In this document: piece after piece, positions 59,778 through 64,000 of the stretch
How the letters are laid out: each line of letters opens with the position of its first letter
How positions within the stretch are numbered: the stretch's first letter is position 1
DNA from: Streptomyces sp. SID12501
Lineage (GTDB): Bacteria; Actinomycetota; Actinomycetes; Streptomycetales; Streptomycetaceae
NCBI RefSeq assembly: GCF_010550245.1
Contig: NZ_JAAGLU010000038.1
Coordinates: 1 to 64,000 of the forward strand
Length of the DNA: 64,000 bases
Direction of reading: 5' to 3'
Position numbers and translations under genes: made by a program
Notes under the pieces: model-generated
Database searches by the model: none
Told to the model about the DNA's origin: nothing
What the model saw: only the letters and a program-made list of their open reading frames with translations

Positions 59778-62700
59778 ATGGATGACAAGCGCAAGGCACT
59801 GCTGCGACTCCTGCGGGAGGCGGGTGGCGGACCCCAGGCTCCGGAGGGGATCGCGGTCATCGGGCTGGCAGGCCGGTATCCCGGCGCCGCGACCCCCGAA
59901 GAGCTGTGGACCCGCGTGCATGACGGCGAGAACTGCATCGGGGAGTTCCTGCCCGGACGCGGGCACGGACAGCCGGATACCGGCGCCGATCTGCCGGACC
60001 ACCGCTGGTGGGCTGGGCTGATCGACGACGCGGACTCGTTCGACCCGCTGTTCTTCGGCATCGCCCCCGTGGAGGCCGAGAGCATGGACCCGCAGGAGCG
60101 GGTCTTCCTGGAGACCGTGTGGGCGACGCTGGAGGACGCGGGCTGGCCGCCGCGCCGGCTCGCCGAGCAGAGCAACCCGGTCGGCGTGTTCGTCGGGGTG
60201 ATGCACAGCGACTACGAGTGGATGGGCGGACGTGCCGCCGGTCTCGGAGTGGCCAACAGCGCCCGCTCCAGCCACTGGTCCATCGCCAATCGGGTCTCCT
60301 ACATCCTGGACCTGCGCGGCCCCAGCCTCACCGTCAACACGGCGTGCTCTTCCTCCCTCACCGCCGTCCATCTGGCCTGCGAGAGCCTGCGCGCCGGGGA
60401 CTGCTCGGCGGCGATCGTCGGCGGCGTGAACCTGATCCTGGACACCTCGCACCTGCGGACACTCTCCGATGCCGGGATGACCTCACCGGGGGACAGCTGC
60501 CGCAGCTTCGGCCTGGGCGCGGACGGCTTCGTGGACGGCGAGGGCGTGGGCGCCGTACTGCTGAAGCCGCTGTCGCGCGCGGTGGCCGACGGCGACCGGA
60601 TCCACGGTGTCATCCGGGCATCCGCCGTCAACTCCGGAGGCAAGACCGGGGGTTACACGGTGCCCAGCCAGCAGGCCCAGGCCGAGGTGATCACGGCCGG
60701 CCTGCGCCGGGCGGGCATCGACCCGCGGACCGTCGGCTGTGTCGAGGCGCACGGGACCGGCACGCCGCTGGGCGACCCGATCGAGATCTCCGGCCTGGTC
60801 AAGGCGTTCCGCACGCGAATCGACGACGGCCTGGCGCAGGGGCTCACGCGGTGCGCGGTCGGCTCGGTGAAGTCGAACATCGGTCACCTGGAGTCCGCCG
60901 CGGGCATCGCGGGCCTGACGAAGGTGCTGATGCAGCTCAGGCACCGGACGATCGCGCCGTCGCTGCACTCGGCCGAGCTCAACCCCGACATCGAGTTCGC
61001 CGACGGGCCGTTCTACGTCCCGCAGGAGCCGGAGCCCTGGGAGCGTCCGGTCGTCGTCCGCGCCGACGGACAGCGCGTCGAGCTGCCACGGCGGGCCGGC
61101 GTCAGCTCCTTCGGCGGCGGCGGCGCCAACGCGCACCTGATCGTGGAGGAGTACCTCGCGGACGAGGCCGCGCCGCGCCCGCCGCGAAGCGAGGCCGGTC
61201 CGGAACTGATCGTCCTGTCCGCACGGGACGAGATCCGGCTCAGTGAGTCGGCCGCCCGGCTCGCCGACTTCCTGGACGCAGCCGGCACCGCCGCGCCGCG
61301 CCCGGGCGGGCCGGCCGTGCGGGACACGCAGGTCGAGGCCGCGTGCCTGCGGCTGGCCGCAGGGGCGCTCCAGGTCGGCGCCGATGACCTCGACCCGGTC
61401 ACGCCGCTGGGCGAGTACGGCTTCCGCGCGGCCGAGCTGACGGTCCTCGCCGAGAAGCTCGAAGCGGAGTTCGGCAGGGGGCTGAATCCTGGCCTGCTGA
61501 CCGGCGGCACCACGCTGCGGGCTCTCAGCGGGCTCCTGGCCGACCCCGACCCCGAGGCCGAGCCGCAGCAGCTCCTGCTCTGCGACGTCGCCCACACCCT
61601 GCAGACCGGTCGCACGCCGATGACCGCCAGGCTGGCGTTCCCGGCCGCAGACCTGGCCGAAGTCAGAGCCCTTTTGCGCGCGTTCGGCGCCGAGGGCTCG
61701 GCGGCGGGAGTGGCCACCGGCCGGGTCGCGGCCCGGTACCGGCCCTCGGAGCAGGACCGGGAGCAGGTGAGCCGGGCCCAGCGGCAGCGGGATCTGCGGA
61801 CGGTGGCCGAGCACTGGACGCAGGGCGCCGAGGTGGACTGGTCCGAGCTGCGGTCCGAGAACACCGCCCGCCGCATCGGCCTGCCCACCTACCCCTTCGC
61901 CCGGAAGCGTTACTGGCTGCCGGAGATACCGCCGCGCCCCGAACGGCTGCCCTCCGGCCCCGCACCGATCACATCGGCGGAGGCGGGCGCCGAACCGTCG
62001 CCCATGGTCTGCTACCGCCCGACCTGGGTGCCCGCGCAGCGACCCGCCCCCGCTCTTGACGAGCACACCGCGGGCCGTCTGCGGGTGGTGATCCTCAGCT
62101 CGGCCGACGCCGCGCGGCTGGCGGACGGCATAGCCGGACACCACCGCGACGACGACGTGCGGCTGGTCGACCTGGACCGCGACGACCTGGTCACGGAACT
62201 GGCCCAGGCGGGCCCCGTGGACCGGGTCTACCACCTCGGCGGCATCCGGCTCCCGGCCACCGGCGCAACCGGATCACTGGAAGACGGCTACCGGCGCGGA
62301 CTGCTCGCCCTGTTCCGGACCGCCCGGCACCTGGCCGGCGGCGACGGGCGCCGAGTACAGCTGAAGGTCGTGACCAACGACGCCGTGGGGGCGTTCGACG
62401 CCCCGGTCACCAACCCGTTCGCCGCCGGTCTGCATGGACTGGCCCGAGTGCTGCCCAAGGAGAACCCCGAGCTCAAGGCCGTCTGCCTCGACTTCGCGCA
62501 GCGTGAGACGGCCGACGACGCCGCCTGGGACCGGCTGCTGGCCGCCGTGCTGGCCGAGCCGTGCGACTCCTCCGGGCGGACCGTGCTCCTGCGCTACGGG
62601 ACCCGCTACACCACCGCGCTCGAGCCGGTCGACCTGCCCGAGCCGCAGCAGCCGCCCTTCCGGGACCGCGGCGTGTACGTGATCGTCGGCGGCGCCGGCG

Positions 62701-64000
62701 GCATCGGCCGGGAACTCACCGTCCACCTCGCCGAGCGCTACCGGGCCCGGGTCGTGTGGATCAGCCGCAACCCGCTCGACGCGGACCAGCGTGCCTGTGC
62801 CGACCGGGCGCGCCGGCTCGGCGGCGAGGTGCTCCACCTGAGGGCCGACTGCTGCGACACCGAGGCGCTGCGGGCAGCCGCCGCCGAGGTGAGCGCCCGC
62901 TTCGGCGCGGTCCACGGCGTCATCCACGCGGGCATGACCTTCGCCCCGAGCCCGCTTGCGGCACTCGACGAGGAGGCGTTCCGCGCCGCGCTCATGGTGA
63001 AGACCGACGGCAGCGTGGCGATCGACCAGGTCTTCGGGGACCAGCCGCTCGATTTCCTCGCGTTCTTCTCCTCGGTGGGCGCGTTCGCCGGCACCGCCGG
63101 CAACGGCGCCTACAGCTGCGCCGCCGCACTGCAGGACGCCTACGCCCTGCACCTGGGCGGACGGCGCGAGTACCCCGTACGGGTCGTCAACTGGGGCTAC
63201 TGGGGCGGAATCGGCTCGGGCGCCCGGCCCGGCCTGCGCGAGATCTTCCACGGCCTGGGCATCGGCGAGCTGTCGGTGGCCGACGGGCTGTCGGCCTTCC
63301 ACCGGATCCTGGGCAACCCGCTGCCGCAGGTGATGCCGATCAGTGCCCGCGACTTCGCTCTGGCGGCGCTGGGCACCGTCTCCGCACGGCCCGCCGCACT
63401 GACGGCGGCGGCCGGCGGCCCGTCCCTGGCGCACGTGGCGGACGCACTGGCGCGTTCCCGCGCCGGACGCGCCGACGACGTCGACAGCGTGCTCACCGGT
63501 CACCACCGGCTCGCCGCCCTGTGCCGCCCAGCCGTGCTCGGGGTCTTCCGCCGGATGGGCGTCCTGCTCAACCCCGGAGACAGTTTCGACCGCCGGGAGC
63601 TGTGGAGCAGCCTCGGCATCCAGCCGAAGTACCAGCGGCTGTACGGCGCGCTGCTGAACATCCTGAGCAGCGCGGGCTACGTGGAGTTCGACGGTGAACG
63701 GTGCCGTCTGCTGTCCGGGGCCCCCACACAGACCCTCGGCCCCGAGGAACTGGACCCGGAGTTCGACCGGATCGCCGCGGACCACCCCGAACTGGCCGCC
63801 ACGGTCACCTTGACCCGGCTCTTCCTGCGCTCGTACCCGCAGATCCTGCGCGGCGAGATCCGCGCCACCGAGATCATGTTCCCCGGCTCGTCCATGGCAC
63901 TGGTGGAGAGCTTCTACAAGGCCAACGCGCTCTCCGATTCGTTCAACGAACTGGTCGGCGTCGCCGTGCGGTCCTACCTCGGACAGCGACTGGCACGGCT
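59778..64000 (+). CDS. Trans-AT-type polyketide synthase, second subunit (truncated by window edge)
   Basis: The ATG at 59778 has GGGAGGAA 5-6 nt upstream. The frame is open for about 1,407 codons to the edge. An N-terminal docking helix (KRKALLRLLREAGG) precedes a KS (59840-61160; NTACSSS with Cys190, VEAHGTG, NIGHLES). An ACP-like segment (about 61310-61540) is inserted in the post-KS linker and carries YGFRAAE instead of GxDS, with Ala551 at the Ser position. A KR follows (62660-63230; VIVGGAGGIGR, AYSCAAALQDA), with no DH or AT. The start of a C-methyltransferase (from about 63480; ATEIMFPGSSMALVESFY) runs off the window. It should receive the chain from the preceding subunit, add a ketide, reduce it and methylate it. 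Confidence 0.93.
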   Translation, partial: MDDKRKALLRLLREAGGGPQAPEGIAVIGLAGRYPGAATPEELWTRVHDGENCIGEFLPGRGHGQPDTGADLPDHRWWAGLIDDADSFDPLFFGIAPVEAESMDPQERVFLETVWATLEDAGWPPRRLAEQSNPVGVFVGVMHSDYEWMGGRAAGLGVANSARSSHWSIANRVSYILDLRGPSLTVNTACSSSLTAVHLACESLRAGDCSAAIVGGVNLILDTSHLRTLSDAGMTSPGDSCRSFGLGADGFVDGEGVGAVLLKPLSRAVADGDRIHGVIRASAVNSGGKTGGYTVPSQQAQAEVITAGLRRAGIDPRTVGCVEAHGTGTPLGDPIEISGLVKAFRTRIDDGLAQGLTRCAVGSVKSNIGHLESAAGIAGLTKVLMQLRHRTIAPSLHSAELNPDIEFADGPFYVPQEPEPWERPVVVRADGQRVELPRRAGVSSFGGGGANAHLIVEEYLADEAAPRPPRSEAGPELIVLSARDEIRLSESAARLADFLDAAGTAAPRPGGPAVRDTQVEAACLRLAAGALQVGADDLDPVTPLGEYGFRAAELTVLAEKLEAEFGRGLNPGLLTGGTTLRALSGLLADPDPEAEPQQLLLCDVAHTLQTGRTPMTARLAFPAADLAEVRALLRAFGAEGSAAGVATGRVAARYRPSEQDREQVSRAQRQRDLRTVAEHWTQGAEVDWSELRSENTARRIGLPTYPFARKRYWLPEIPPRPERLPSGPAPITSAEAGAEPSPMVCYRPTWVPAQRPAPALDEHTAGRLRVVILSSADAARLADGIAGHHRDDDVRLVDLDRDDLVTELAQAGPVDRVYHLGGIRLPATGATGSLEDGYRRGLLALFRTARHLAGGDGRRVQLKVVTNDAVGAFDAPVTNPFAAGLHGLARVLPKENPELKAVCLDFAQRETADDAAWDRLLAAVLAEPCDSSGRTVLLRYGTRYTTALEPVDLPEPQQPPFRDRGVYVIVGGAGGIGRELTVHLAERYRARVVWISRNPLDADQRACADRARRLGGEVLHLRADCCDTEALRAAAAEVSARFGAVHGVIHAGMTFAPSPLAALDEEAFRAALMVKTDGSVAIDQVFGDQPLDFLAFFSSVGAFAGTAGNGAYSCAAALQDAYALHLGGRREYPVRVVNWGYWGGIGSGARPGLREIFHGLGIGELSVADGLSAFHRILGNPLPQVMPISARDFALAALGTVSARPAALTAAAGGPSLAHVADALARSRAGRADDVDSVLTGHHRLAALCRPAVLGVFRRMGVLLNPGDSFDRRELWSSLGIQPKYQRLYGALLNILSSAGYVEFDGERCRLLSGAPTQTLGPEELDPEFDRIAADHPELAATVTLTRLFLRSYPQILRGEIRATEIMFPGSSMALVESFYKANALSDSFNELVGVAVRSYLGQRLAR

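Noticed and set aside
1..64000. CRISPR arrays, tRNA or rRNA genes, phage attachment sites
   Set aside because: No regularly spaced repeats, cloverleaf-like sequences or rRNA segments were noticed while reading. A dedicated tRNA/CRISPR search would be needed to exclude short ones.

Overview
This window has the very high GC content, GTG/TTG starts, codon use and gene families of a Streptomyces-like actinomycete. It carries no rRNA or tRNA that I can see. It looks like accessory chromosome: catabolic, stress-response and secondary-metabolite modules separated by decayed genes and insertion-sequence (IS) scraps.

Layout. (1) 1-4.9 kb: an IS110-type transposase tail, then a NarL-type sensor kinase and response regulator, a small membrane or secreted protein and a SecDF fusion, all on the + strand. 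(2) 5.1-6.6 kb: a phytanoyl-CoA-dioxygenase-like enzyme overlapping a small unknown gene. (3) 7.0-15.4 kb: a minus-strand operon. It encodes an ABC sugar importer (binding lipoprotein and two permeases), a ROK repressor, a GMC/pyranose-oxidase-like flavoenzyme, a zinc deaminase and two TIM-barrel sugar isomerase/epimerase-like enzymes. A plausible job is uptake and oxidative cleavage of a glycoside or nucleoside. (4) 16-26.2 kb: an esterase, then a cluster resembling the actinobacterial DosR/DevR (Streptomyces OsdR/OsdK) redox-dormancy regulon. It has an Acg-type nitroreductase, a DevR-like regulator, a CBS-CBS-BON protein, a cyclic-nucleotide-binding protein, a DoxX-like membrane protein, two universal stress proteins and a DevS-like GAF-GAF kinase. 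Copies of a 14-bp palindrome, GGGCC-N4-GGCCC, mostly in helically phased pairs, precede these genes. Remnants of a SulP transporter and an alcohol dehydrogenase lie within the cluster. (5) 26.8-31.8 kb: a D-erythronate-dehydrogenase-like enzyme, then a tight operon of a PAP2-diacylglycerol-kinase fusion, a YihY/BrkB membrane protein and a second PAP2 phosphatase. (6) 31.8-38 kb: small secreted proteins, a GNAT acetyltransferase, a secreted tripeptidyl-aminopeptidase-like hydrolase, scraps of at least three IS families and a perfect 44-bp palindrome.

(7) 38.5-64 kb: the left part of a modular polyketide synthase (PKS) cluster, running off the right edge. Genes for 2-oxoacid dehydrogenase E1-alpha, E1-beta and E2 are translationally coupled and lie directly upstream of an 18-kb PKS gene (6,029 aa). 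The PKS begins with an acyltransferase (AT) whose nucleophile motif is GHCIGE (Cys for Ser) and which lacks the carboxylate-binding Arg, followed by an acyl carrier protein (ACP). Then come ketosynthase (KS)-DH-KR-ACP, KS-DH-KR-ACP and KS-DH-KR-MT-ACP modules with no functional AT. Two short AT-like domains share the substituted motif A-E-G-x-G-E. A second PKS gene (KS, ACP-like insert, KR, MT) is truncated by the window. I infer a mainly trans-AT assembly line whose starter is made by the dedicated dehydrogenase complex and loaded by an unusual Cys-AT. The trans-AT, offloading and tailoring genes are not in view, and I do not recognise the product.
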